DNA of 64,000 nucleotides from UBA11591 sp040220895 (GTDB taxonomy: Bacteria; Bacteroidota; Bacteroidia; Flavobacteriales_E; Vicingaceae), in assembly GCA_040220895.1 (NCBI GenBank), contig JAVJVY010000004.1, positions 1 to 64,000 on the forward strand, written 5' to 3'. Position 1 is the stretch's first letter. Each line of letters starts with the position of its first letter. A program made the position numbers and the translations under genes. Shown here in pieces: positions 24,578 through 32,787 of the stretch. The notes under the pieces are model-generated. The model made no database searches and was not told the DNA's origin. It saw only the letters and a program-made list of their open reading frames with translations.

Positions 24578-26113
24578 TTGAAATACCCGAACTTGCATAT
24601 TCTTCGCGACAAGCAGCAGTGGAAACTATTACTGGCACTGGGCGCTAGCCTGGTTGTATTGGTTTCCCTTTGGTACACCAATTTATTAGTGACTCAAATT
24701 GCCTCTGAAGAGCGCGATAAAATCAGCCTCTGGGCCGAAGCAATACAAAAAAAGAATGCGCTGGTCAACTATACCATAGTGCTATTCGATAAGCTTGGCG
24801 TGGAGGAAGAGAAAAAGGTGACGCTCTGGGCCGAGGCTACCAGGTACCTGGCCACGTCGAACACCCTGGACGACTACACATTTATCTTGCAAGTGGTCCA
24901 CTTCAATTCAACTGTTCCCGTCATTACCACCGATAAAGACGGTCATATAAAGGAATATCGAAACATGGGGCGTGAGTACGATCTTCAGAAGGACGAAGAT
25001 CTTCAGGTTCTTCAAGAGAAACTGTCAGAGATGAAATCCTTGAACAAACCGATAGAAATTGCCATTTACGGTGATGACAAGGACTACCTCTACTATGGAA
25101 CTTCTACCATAATCACAGACCTGAGAGATGTTTTGGACAATTTGGTGCAATCCTTTATAGGTGAAATCGTGGTCAATTCGGCCTCGGTGCCGGTTATTTT
25201 AACCGATAGTACCGGGGTCCAGGTCATTAGTTTTGGGAACGTCGACTCACTCATCATCGGTGACCCCGAAAAGCGAATGAAGTTGATTGCGGAAATGGCC
25301 AATCAAAACGACCCCATTCCGATTGAAATTTCCGGAAATGTCAAACAATACATTTTTTATAAGGATAGTGAATTGTTGATTCAACTTAGGTATTACCCGT
25401 TTTTTCAATTGGGCATCATTGCACTGTTCCTGCTGCTGGCCTATTACCTTTTCAGTACTTCGAGAAGGGCTGAGCAAAACCAGGTGTGGGTTGGTATGTC
25501 TAAAGAAACGGCCCACCAACTTGGAACGCCCATCTCCTCGCTCCTGGCATGGCAGGAAATCATCAAAGAAAAGCTGAAAGACGATAAGATGGTCGATGAA
25601 ATGGGTCGGGATCTGGCAAGACTAGAGGTAATAACCGAACGTTTTTCCAAAATCGGTTCTGAACCGGACCTCGATGACACCAATTTAGTTGAGTGCATCG
25701 AAAATGTTTCTACCTATCTTAGAAAGAGGCTTTCGAAAAATGTGAAACTTGTGTTGAAGGTCTCGGATAAACCAATTAGGATCAAGTTGAACGCACCTCT
25801 TTTTGAATGGGTTCTCGAAAACATCATTAAAAATGGTGCGGACAGCATGAGTGGGAATGGCCGCATTGTCATTGTAACCGAAGAATTAGACGATCGTGTA
25901 TTTATCGATATTTCGGACACGGGCAAGGGCATCAAAAAATCGCATTGGAAATCGGTCTTCGATCCCGGGTTTACGACTAAAAAGCGCGGATGGGGACTTG
26001 GATTATCGCTGGTAAAGCGGATCGTTGAGAATTATCACAAAGGAAAGGTCTTTGTGAAGGATTCTGAGATTAACGAAGGTGCGACATTCAGAATCATTCT
26101 GTTTAAAAAATAA
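24578..26113 (+). CDS. two-helix membrane sensor histidine kinase
   Basis: 511 residues from TTG at 24578; no in-frame ATG or GTG gives a full first helix. Helix 1 about 17-37 and helix 2 about 268-290 enclose a periplasmic sensor of about 230 residues. The sensor begins with a doubled element containing L-W-A-E-A (see the finding). The kinase core has the H-box E-T-A-H-Q-L-G-T-P near 312, N-box E-N-I-I-K-N-G-A near 415, D-T-G-K-G near 448 and G-W-G-L-G-L-S near 470. The Q after the phospho-His matches the HisKA subgroup common in Bacteroidota. No response regulator lies beside it. The gene sits 25 bp after the AsmA-like gene and 4 bp before hemW. Confidence 0.88.
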   Translation: MKYPNLHILRDKQQWKLLLALGASLVVLVSLWYTNLLVTQIASEERDKISLWAEAIQKKNALVNYTIVLFDKLGVEEEKKVTLWAEATRYLATSNTLDDYTFILQVVHFNSTVPVITTDKDGHIKEYRNMGREYDLQKDEDLQVLQEKLSEMKSLNKPIEIAIYGDDKDYLYYGTSTIITDLRDVLDNLVQSFIGEIVVNSASVPVILTDSTGVQVISFGNVDSLIIGDPEKRMKLIAEMANQNDPIPIEISGNVKQYIFYKDSELLIQLRYYPFFQLGIIALFLLLAYYLFSTSRRAEQNQVWVGMSKETAHQLGTPISSLLAWQEIIKEKLKDDKMVDEMGRDLARLEVITERFSKIGSEPDLDDTNLVECIENVSTYLRKRLSKNVKLVLKVSDKPIRIKLNAPLFEWVLENIIKNGADSMSGNGRIVIVTEELDDRVFIDISDTGKGIKKSHWKSVFDPGFTTKKRGWGLGLSLVKRIVENYHKGKVFVKDSEINEGATFRIILFKK

Positions 26114-26117
26114 TCCC

Positions 26118-27242
26118 TTGGCCGGCATTTACTTTCACATTCCATTTTGCCGAAAGGCATGTCATTATTGTGATTTCCATTTCTCCGTCTCGGTCAAAAA
26201 CAAAGAAGCTGTACTCAATGCCATGCGTGCCGAACTGGAACAGAGTTATGCTTATCTGGAAGGAGATCGTGTCGACAGCATCTATTTTGGGGGTGGTACG
26301 CCTTCGTTACTGAATTGCGAAGATATCGGTCATTTTCTGGATCTCTTACGGCGGCGTGTTGACCTGAAGGATCTGGAAATCACCCTTGAAGCAAATCCCG
26401 ACGACCTCAACGAAAAAAAACTGGATGAGCTATTGTTGGCGGGTATCAATCGATTGAGCATCGGCGTGCAGTCCTTCCATGACAAAGATCTAAGAACGCT
26501 TAACAGGATGCATACGGGTGAAGATGCAAAAAGGTCCATCCAATTAGCCAAGCAAGCGGGCTTCGAAAACATTAACATGGATCTTATTTACGGTTTGCCT
26601 GATTCTTCACTAAGTGAATGGCAAGAAAATCTTGACCTCTTTCTGGAACTTGAATTACCTCATCTTTCGGCCTATTCCTTGACCTATGAAGATAAGACCA
26701 CTTTTGGTAAAAAGCTCAAAAATGGAGAGATCGTTCCCCTTCCGGAAGATACGGTTATCGGTGAATTTCATTTGCTGATGAGTAAGCTAGATGCCGCTGG
26801 TTACGGCCATTATGAGATTTCCAATTTCTGCTTGCCTGAAAAACATTCAAGGCATAATTCATCGTATTGGAGTGGTGAAAAGTACCTCGGTATCGGACCA
26901 TCAGCTCATTCCTTCAATGGTAAAAGTCGTCGTTGGAATGTGTCAAATAATGCCCGTTACTTGAAAGCCGTCGAACAAGACCTGCCCTTTTTTGAAGAAG
27001 AGGTATTGTCAGAACGCGATCGATTTAATGAATATTTATTGACTTCCCTTAGAACATCCGCAGGCTGCAGCATACTGAAAGTTTCAAGGGATTACGGTGA
27101 TTTACGGGGTAAGCACCTGTTGGGCGAATTGCAGAAACTTGTTAAAAGGGGGCTTATGGCCCAATCAAATGAATCTTTCATTCTAAGTGAAAAAGGTAAA
27201 TTAGTTGCAGATAAGATCACTTCAGATTTATTCGAATTGTAA
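26118..27242 (+). CDS. hemW: radical SAM heme chaperone HemW
   Basis: 374 residues from TTG at 26118, four bases after the kinase stop. The frame continues upstream inside the kinase gene, but the family begins (M/L)-A-G-I-Y-x-H-I-P-F-C. The radical SAM motif C-R-K-A-C-H-Y-C is at residues 11-18, and G-G-G-T-P-S follows near 52. The C-terminal HemN-like domain is present. It lacks the extended N terminus of true HemN, so it is HemW, which carries heme for insertion into respiratory enzymes. That fits the cbb3 oxidase genes at the other end of the window. It overlaps the next gene's start codon (TAATG). Confidence 0.92.
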   Translation: MAGIYFHIPFCRKACHYCDFHFSVSVKNKEAVLNAMRAELEQSYAYLEGDRVDSIYFGGGTPSLLNCEDIGHFLDLLRRRVDLKDLEITLEANPDDLNEKKLDELLLAGINRLSIGVQSFHDKDLRTLNRMHTGEDAKRSIQLAKQAGFENINMDLIYGLPDSSLSEWQENLDLFLELELPHLSAYSLTYEDKTTFGKKLKNGEIVPLPEDTVIGEFHLLMSKLDAAGYGHYEISNFCLPEKHSRHNSSYWSGEKYLGIGPSAHSFNGKSRRWNVSNNARYLKAVEQDLPFFEEEVLSERDRFNEYLLTSLRTSAGCSILKVSRDYGDLRGKHLLGELQKLVKRGLMAQSNESFILSEKGKLVADKITSDLFEL

Positions 27243-27994
27243 TGAAGGCCATTGTAGAATATAATAACAAAGAGCTGGAATTTGACCTGACAAAGCCCAT
27301 GGACGTTTCCATGTCGCTGAGAAATGAGAAATCGGCTGCATCTGCGTGGTACGTTCCACCAGTTAGTATCAATCCGGTTAAGTCAGATCAGTTCACCGGT
27401 GATGTTAATCAAGGCGGAAGTGTGAATTTTAACGACATTGCCTTTAATCCGCATGGCAATGGCACTCATACCGAAGGTTTTGGACACATTTCTCCCGGCA
27501 GAGAGTCCGTCAATGACTGTCTTAAAAAATATCATTTTGTTGCCCGACTTGTAAGTGTTTTACCCGAAACCAGGGGTTATGATCGCGTAATTTCCCGTAA
27601 AAACCTAGAGGATGTATTGAAAGATCCCTGCCAGGCTCTGCTCATTCGGACTCTTCCAAACTCCGATGAAAAATTGCAACGACAATACTCCAATTCCAAC
27701 CCACCCTATTTGGAAGTAAGTGCAGTCGATCACATACTTGAAAAAGGTGTTGAACATCTGTTAATCGATCTGCCGTCGGTAGACCGCGAGATGGATGAAG
27801 GAAAACTGTTGGCACATCGCCGATTTTGGAATTATCCTCAAGACCCGGCAATTCACAGAACCATCACTGAGCTCATCTATGTTCCGGGCAGTATTCCCGA
27901 TGGAATGTATTTAGTGAATATTCAACTTTCTCCTTTAGAGAACGATGCCTCCCCGAGCAGGCCGGTACTATACCCTCTTATTTCACAGCTGTGA
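27242..27994 (+). CDS. cyclase/kynurenine formamidase-family hydrolase
   Basis: 250 residues, cytoplasmic. The metal-binding motif N-P-H-G-N-G-T-H-T-E-G-F-G-H-I near residues 75-90 matches the H-x-G-T-H-x-D/E-x-x-x-H motif of the cyclase family (PF04199), which includes bacterial kynurenine formamidase KynB and isatin hydrolase. A second conserved region L-I-D-L-P-S-V-D-R and a later H-R-x-F-W complete the fold. A metal-dependent hydrolysis of a small substrate is expected. The N-formylkynurenine link to tryptophan catabolism is possible, but no other kyn genes lie here. Coupled to hemW by start/stop overlap and to the next gene by four bases. Confidence 0.8.
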   Translation: MKAIVEYNNKELEFDLTKPMDVSMSLRNEKSAASAWYVPPVSINPVKSDQFTGDVNQGGSVNFNDIAFNPHGNGTHTEGFGHISPGRESVNDCLKKYHFVARLVSVLPETRGYDRVISRKNLEDVLKDPCQALLIRTLPNSDEKLQRQYSNSNPPYLEVSAVDHILEKGVEHLLIDLPSVDREMDEGKLLAHRRFWNYPQDPAIHRTITELIYVPGSIPDGMYLVNIQLSPLENDASPSRPVLYPLISQL

Positions 27995-28341
27995 ACATCG
28001 AAGAATTCAGGGAATACTGCTTAAATAAGAGAGGTGTTACCGAAGAATTTCCATTTGACCTCAACACCTTGGTGTATAAAACATACGATAAAATTTTTGC
28101 CATTACCGATGTTGACGCTTTCCAAAGTGTAAACTTAAAGTGTGACCCCGATAAAGCTGTTGAATTGAGAGAATTGTACGACTTTGTAAAACCAGGCTAC
28201 CACATGAATAAAAAGCACTGGAATACGGTAGAAATTGTATGGGAACTGTCAGACGACTTGCTTAAATCATGGATCGATCATTCATACGACCTGGTCTTTG
28301 CCTCCCTGCCAAAAAAGATCAAGAACAACCTTAACCTCTAA
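27991..28341 (+). CDS. MmcQ/YjbR family protein
   Basis: 116 residues from GTG at 27991, overlapping the stop of the preceding gene (GTGA). The sequence has the CyaY-like MmcQ/YjbR features: F-P-F-D...V-Y-K-T-Y-D-K-I-F-A-I near the start, K-C-D-P-D-K-A in the middle, P-G-Y-H-M-N-K-K-H-W-N-T-V near 70, and S-Y-D-L-V-F-A-S-L-P-K at the end. Small cytoplasmic protein, often listed as DNA-binding on weak grounds; true function unknown. Confidence 0.88.
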   Translation: MNIEEFREYCLNKRGVTEEFPFDLNTLVYKTYDKIFAITDVDAFQSVNLKCDPDKAVELRELYDFVKPGYHMNKKHWNTVEIVWELSDDLLKSWIDHSYDLVFASLPKKIKNNLNL

Positions 28342-28343
28342 AC

Positions 28344-28913
28344 ATGAAACAATTATTAAAATATTTGATTCAAGGATTGTTTTACACCATTCCACTCGGA
28401 ATTACTTTCTACGTGGTGTTCAATTCTATCATTTTTCTCGATGCATTGATCCCCATCGATGTGCCGGGCATGGGTATATTGATCATCCTTGTCCTTCTGA
28501 TCATTACTGGTTATTTGGGGTCGACAATTCTTGCTTCTTCCATTGGCGGACTAATTAAAAAAATGGAAAGCCTGGTGCTAAGGATTCCCTTGGTCAAAAT
28601 GATTTACACCGCGCTCAAAGATCTAACCGGGGCATTGATGGGTTCCAAAAGGTCGTTCGATCAGGCGGTTGTGGTAAAAATTGATAAGGTAAATGACATA
28701 GAGAAATTGGGCTTCGTGACAAAAACCGACCTGACTTCCCTTGGAATTGACAAGGGAAAAGTAGCCGTGTACTTTCCTTATTCGTATGGAATAATGGGCG
28801 ATCTTAGGATAGTTCCCGCTACGCAGGTTCGCCCGGTGAATGGAAAGTCCTCTGAAATCATGAAGTTCATTGTTTCGGGCGGAGTGGTCAACCTTCAAGG
28901 CTCTGAAGATTGA
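28344..28913 (+). CDS. DUF502 membrane protein
   Basis: 189 residues. Two membrane helices (about 8-30 and 45-70) are followed by a soluble domain with P-L-V-K-M-I-Y-T-A-L-K-D-L and the late V-Y-F-P-Y-S-Y motif, typical of DUF502. The family is widespread in bacteria and plants (COV proteins) with no clear biochemical role. It starts 2 bp after the MmcQ gene stop and overlaps the transporter gene, so it is part of the same run. Confidence 0.88.
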   Translation: MKQLLKYLIQGLFYTIPLGITFYVVFNSIIFLDALIPIDVPGMGILIILVLLIITGYLGSTILASSIGGLIKKMESLVLRIPLVKMIYTALKDLTGALMGSKRSFDQAVVVKIDKVNDIEKLGFVTKTDLTSLGIDKGKVAVYFPYSYGIMGDLRIVPATQVRPVNGKSSEIMKFIVSGGVVNLQGSED

Positions 28914-29797
28914 ATTCAAGGCTTACATACCAGATTCGATTACACATAATTGTGTTGATATTCGGGTTCACCGGTATATTGGGAAAACTCATTGAATTAC
29001 CCGCCGGTCTGATCGTCCTTTATCGCATGGTCATTGCCAGTGTATCATTGGCCATTATTTTGAGATTGAGAAATATTGCCTTTCTGCCTCAAAACAGACA
29101 ACACCTCAAATGGCTTATAACCGGTGTAGTTGTGGGCATGCACTGGTTCTTCTTTTTTGAGTCTATTAAAGTCTCGACTGTTTCGGTCGCTCTGGTCAGT
29201 CTGAGCTCCAGTGCATTATTCACTTCGATCCTAGAACCCATTTTCCACCGGCGAAAACTAAAGGCCTATGAATTGGTGTTTGGTTTAATGATCATTGTGG
29301 GAATGATATTGGTATTGCAATTCGAGTACCGCTATTGGCTGGGCATCACCTTTGGCATAATAAGCGCTTTTTTAGCTTCACTCTTCACCGTCATGAACAG
29401 TCGCTATGTGATAAATAACGTCCCTTCACTTATCTCATTTTATGAATTGGCCGGGGGGGCAATTTTCATTCTGGCAATGAACCTGATAAGCGACCCGGAG
29501 GTCATCTGGACCGTTCTTCCTAATTTCATGGACATGTTTTATTTGCTATTACTGGCCATTGTAGCAACAGCCATTGCTTTTGTAGTGAGCGTTCAGGTGA
29601 TGCGCAAATTAAGTGCTTTTACGGTCAGTCTGAGTATAAACCTCGAGCCACTCTACGGTATGATTCTGGCACTTCTTATTTTTGGTGAAGAAGAAGTCAT
29701 GTCTTCGGGCTTTTATCTGGGCTTCACCATTATTCTTGGAACCATCTTGTTGAATGCTTATCTTAAAAAGAAGTCGTCCCGTTTAACGCCCGCTTAA
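28910..29797 (+). CDS. EamA/DMT-superfamily transporter
   Basis: 295 residues from TTG at 28910, overlapping the DUF502 stop. Ten membrane helices in two EamA repeats (about 5-145 and 150-288); the end of each repeat has the usual E-P-I-F and E-P-L-Y pattern in helices 4 and 9. Members export or import small metabolites such as amino acids. The substrate is unknown. The 3' end overlaps the LytTR regulator gene on the other strand by 15 bp. Confidence 0.85.
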   Translation: MNSRLTYQIRLHIIVLIFGFTGILGKLIELPAGLIVLYRMVIASVSLAIILRLRNIAFLPQNRQHLKWLITGVVVGMHWFFFFESIKVSTVSVALVSLSSSALFTSILEPIFHRRKLKAYELVFGLMIIVGMILVLQFEYRYWLGITFGIISAFLASLFTVMNSRYVINNVPSLISFYELAGGAIFILAMNLISDPEVIWTVLPNFMDMFYLLLLAIVATAIAFVVSVQVMRKLSAFTVSLSINLEPLYGMILALLIFGEEEVMSSGFYLGFTIILGTILLNAYLKKKSSRLTPA

Positions 29798-30535
29798 GAT
29801 TCTGATGAAGTCCGCTTTTTTTCTACGGGATACTTCTATTTCTGAACCGTCTGTCATGATGACGTATCCGCCCTCTCCTTTGATGTATTTCTTGATGTGA
29901 GACAGGTTGACCAATGAGGATCGGTGCACCCTGAAAAATGGTTCTTCCGAAAGCATGGCTTCGTACTCGCCAAGCGATTTGCTGGCCAATATCTTTTCGC
30001 CATTATTCAAGAAAAACCGAGTGTACGAACCGTCACTCTGGCATCGTACAATTTCATCTACATCAATGAAAACGAATCCTTCCATGTCGGGAATGGCTAA
30101 TTTCTTTTTATCGCTCTTTAAATTGTGGATCAGGTGATTGATCTTTCCTGAGTTCTCTTCCTGGCTATTTTTCTTTTCGAGGTACCGAGAGATGGTGTTC
30201 TTCAATTCATCGGGGTCAATGGGCTTTAACAAATAATCGAAGGCACTAAATTGAATGGCTTTGATGGCATAGTGGTCATAGGCTGTTGTGAATATAAGGT
30301 CACATTGAATATCATCCATATTCTCCAGAATATCAAAGGCTGTGCCATCCCCTAATTCAATGTCCAGAAAGAGCAAATCTGCCGTTGCCTCGTTCAGCTT
30401 AGCCAGCGCCTCTCTCACCGAACCCGCCTGATCCACGATTTTTATCTCTGGAAAATTTTTTTCTATATTAAATTCAATAGATTCACGGCATCCAGCCTCA
30501 TCATCCACTATCATTACGTTTGTCTGTTCAATCAT
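29783..30535 (-). CDS. LytTR-family response regulator
   Basis: 250 residues. Receiver domain 6-120 with D-D-E at 11-13, phospho-acceptor Asp58 in L-F-L-D-I-E and Lys near 107 in L-L-K-P-I. LytTR DNA-binding domain about 145-245, with F-F-R-V-H-R-S-S-L-V-N and S-R-R-K-K near the end. Expected to be phosphorylated by the LytS-type kinase encoded just upstream (8-bp overlap) and to bind direct repeats in DNA; a set of such repeats lies ahead of the kinase gene. Target genes are unknown. Confidence 0.93.
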   Translation of the reverse strand: MIEQTNVMIVDDEAGCRESIEFNIEKNFPEIKIVDQAGSVREALAKLNEATADLLFLDIELGDGTAFDILENMDDIQCDLIFTTAYDHYAIKAIQFSAFDYLLKPIDPDELKNTISRYLEKKNSQEENSGKINHLIHNLKSDKKKLAIPDMEGFVFIDVDEIVRCQSDGSYTRFFLNNGEKILASKSLGEYEAMLSEEPFFRVHRSSLVNLSHIKKYIKGEGGYVIMTDGSEIEVSRRKKADFIRILSGR

Positions 30536-32693
30536 CTTTCAAAGGAATAAATATTTCTACTCTAGTACCCGTAGGTGCGTGACTTCCATTCATCTTATCT
30601 TCTATGCGGACATTTAAATCGCTTTGGTTAAGGGAATTCATAAGATCCAGACGTTCACTTGTTATGCTCATTCCATGCGAAATGTGCTTTTTCTTTTTTT
30701 CGGATATTTTCATGGCCGCCTTGCGACCTATTCCATCGTCGTCAATGATACACTTCAAATAACTGCCGTTTTTGATCACTTCCACCGTCAGGCGTCCCTT
30801 GCCTTCTTTATTAGTAATGCCGTGCCAAATTGCGTTCTCAACATAGGGTTGAATAAGCATTGAGGGAATACGTGTGTACTGTTGGTCAATTTCCTTATCC
30901 ACTTCGATCTTATAGTCAAACTTGTCACGCAAACGCAAAGATTCCAGTTCGAGATAAAGTTTAAGTGCATTCATTTCATCTTCAAGCGGTACGTCTGTTT
31001 GCTTTGCGTTTTCCATGATCATTCGAATCAGTTTGGCAAACTTTGATAGGTATTTACTCGCATTCTCGCCGTCGTTCTTACTAATATAATTCTGAATGGA
31101 ACTAAGGGTGTTAAAGGTGAAGTGAGGATTCATTTGGGCCCTTAATGCTTGAAGTTCAGACTGAAGCACCCTTTTCTTGAATTCCTCTTCCTTCATGCGG
31201 TTCCTCCTTTTTAGCTGCTCCAATAAAAGTATGACCAAGATGATCACAAAACCAAGGCCAATTAAAATCAGTACATAAAAGGTTTGGGTTTTATAAAAAG
31301 GTGGCGCTATGATAAAAGCCAAGCTGCCTGGGTTTTCCGACCAACTTCCCTGTTTGCTTTGAGCATAAACGTAAAAGTTATACGTTCCCGGTTCCAGTCC
31401 CTGGTAAACCGATTTATTCACCGTTGAGTATGTCCATGCGGTGTCTTTACCGCTCAACTTATACTTGAATTGAACAGCTTCAGGCCGATTATTGATCAGG
31501 CCTGCAAACTCGACTTCGATCAGGTTTTCATTGTGTCCCAGCTGGTAAAGATCCTGAAGCACGGTGTCCTTCATGTTGACCCTTATTCCTGAAATAACTG
31601 CCTTTGGAAGCACATCATTGATCGTAATAATCGTTTCTCCTTGCACTTCTTTTTCCTGCATCATTTTGAAGGAATTATCCTTCTTTTTGATTGACGCAGA
31701 TGATTCCCTTAAAAAATCAGGCGGGCTGTATTCGGCCTCCTCCAATCTAGGGAGAGAATAAAGGCCTTGAGAAGTGGCGAACCAGAGGTCGCCCAATTGA
31801 TCTGTTACCATGTCGTGAACAGTCGTTCTGCCAAGGTATCTGCTGAAGTTGTTGCTGCTCAATTCTCCGGTGGGAAAACAGTGCAGACCGCCTTCGGCGA
31901 ATCCTATCCAGATCTTACCTTCTTGGTCTTCCATGACATGTTCAACATTGGCATGAAAAAATTTTCTTTCAATGACCCCTTTGTCGTTGAAAATAATCAC
32001 TTCCCGGCCTCTAGAATAGACCTGCCTGTCCTTTGATAATCTAGCAGACAAACTCTTGCTGTTTTGATTTCCCTCCGACAATATGAATTCTAAGCGATGA
32101 CCATCCCTGAATAAAACCGTCAACAGATCATTCTTTAGATTTTCATCCATTACGCCGCTGACCAGCCCCCCATTGGGCAATTCCATAATGACGAATCTCG
32201 ATTTTACAGTGGTATCTTCCAGACGAGTCCATTTGGTCTCGTTTGATTTGTAAATACCAGCGCCTATAACCAGAGAAACAAACCAATAATCGGCAACGCG
32301 ATCTATCTGATCAATGATTGACTGATTGAGCAAATTCACAAAGCCTTTTGGGAAGTTGGTGTTGCTAAGAACTCCGCCATTCATGGAATAGAGTCGTCCG
32401 TTCTCATCTGCAATCCACAGATTTTCATCCTGAGTTTTACCCAATCGGGTAATATAGCCAAGGCCTGATTTGTCTTTCACAATTTCTTTGAAGCGCTCAC
32501 TACCTGATCGAACAAAAAGTCCCCGGTCGGTGCCAATGTAAAGTTGGCCTTCCGCAAATTCTATTGAAGTAATTACCTGTGCCCTTAACCCTTCCTTCAC
32601 AGAATAGTGCTGAAAGAAAAGTTCCTGAGAAAGTGTTGCTTTAGAAAAAAGCATCACAAGCAAGAAAGAACATATGACACTCTGGTACCTCAT
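30528..32693 (-). CDS. LytS-type sensor histidine kinase with beta-propeller sensor
   Basis: 721 residues. Signal peptide about 1-21 (ATLS|Q). A periplasmic propeller of Reg_prop-like repeats (about 30-330; motifs such as L-Y-I-G-T-D-R-G-L-F, K-I-W-I-G-F-A-E-G-G and L-W-F-A-T-S-Q-G-L-Y) is followed by a Y_Y_Y domain (about 395-465) with W-T-Y-S. One membrane helix (about 474-496) leads to a coiled coil and the His_kinase domain with phospho-His in M-N-P-H-F-T-F-N near 522, then HATPase (about 610-715; N-A-I-W-H-G and D-D-D-G-I-G). It is not a hybrid kinase because the regulator is separate. The ligand is unknown. Confidence 0.92.
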   Translation of the reverse strand: MRYQSVICSFLLVMLFSKATLSQELFFQHYSVKEGLRAQVITSIEFAEGQLYIGTDRGLFVRSGSERFKEIVKDKSGLGYITRLGKTQDENLWIADENGRLYSMNGGVLSNTNFPKGFVNLLNQSIIDQIDRVADYWFVSLVIGAGIYKSNETKWTRLEDTTVKSRFVIMELPNGGLVSGVMDENLKNDLLTVLFRDGHRLEFILSEGNQNSKSLSARLSKDRQVYSRGREVIIFNDKGVIERKFFHANVEHVMEDQEGKIWIGFAEGGLHCFPTGELSSNNFSRYLGRTTVHDMVTDQLGDLWFATSQGLYSLPRLEEAEYSPPDFLRESSASIKKKDNSFKMMQEKEVQGETIITINDVLPKAVISGIRVNMKDTVLQDLYQLGHNENLIEVEFAGLINNRPEAVQFKYKLSGKDTAWTYSTVNKSVYQGLEPGTYNFYVYAQSKQGSWSENPGSLAFIIAPPFYKTQTFYVLILIGLGFVIILVILLLEQLKRRNRMKEEEFKKRVLQSELQALRAQMNPHFTFNTLSSIQNYISKNDGENASKYLSKFAKLIRMIMENAKQTDVPLEDEMNALKLYLELESLRLRDKFDYKIEVDKEIDQQYTRIPSMLIQPYVENAIWHGITNKEGKGRLTVEVIKNGSYLKCIIDDDGIGRKAAMKISEKKKKHISHGMSITSERLDLMNSLNQSDLNVRIEDKMNGSHAPTGTRVEIFIPLKDD

Positions 32694-32717
32694 CGCAATT
32701 TGGTCAAAGTGAATTTA

Positions 32718-32787
32718 GTTCATTTCGAACTATTGCAAACACGCATTTAATAAAAGGACATTCTGAACAATAAGTGGTCATTTTGAA
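32718..32787 (-). promoter_or_regulatory. three direct repeats upstream of LytS-type kinase gene
   Basis: On the minus strand, TTCAAAATGACC (32787-32776), TTCAGAATGTCC (32767-32756) and TTCGAAATGAAC (32729-32718) share the consensus TTCRRAATGNMC. The first two are 20 bp apart, close to two helical turns; the third is 38 bp further on. LytTR proteins bind paired direct repeats with about two-turn spacing, so these are candidate autoregulatory sites. The first copy overlaps the end of thiL. The third also forms an inverted repeat TAGTTC-N5-GAACTA (32716-32732). Confidence 0.5.
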
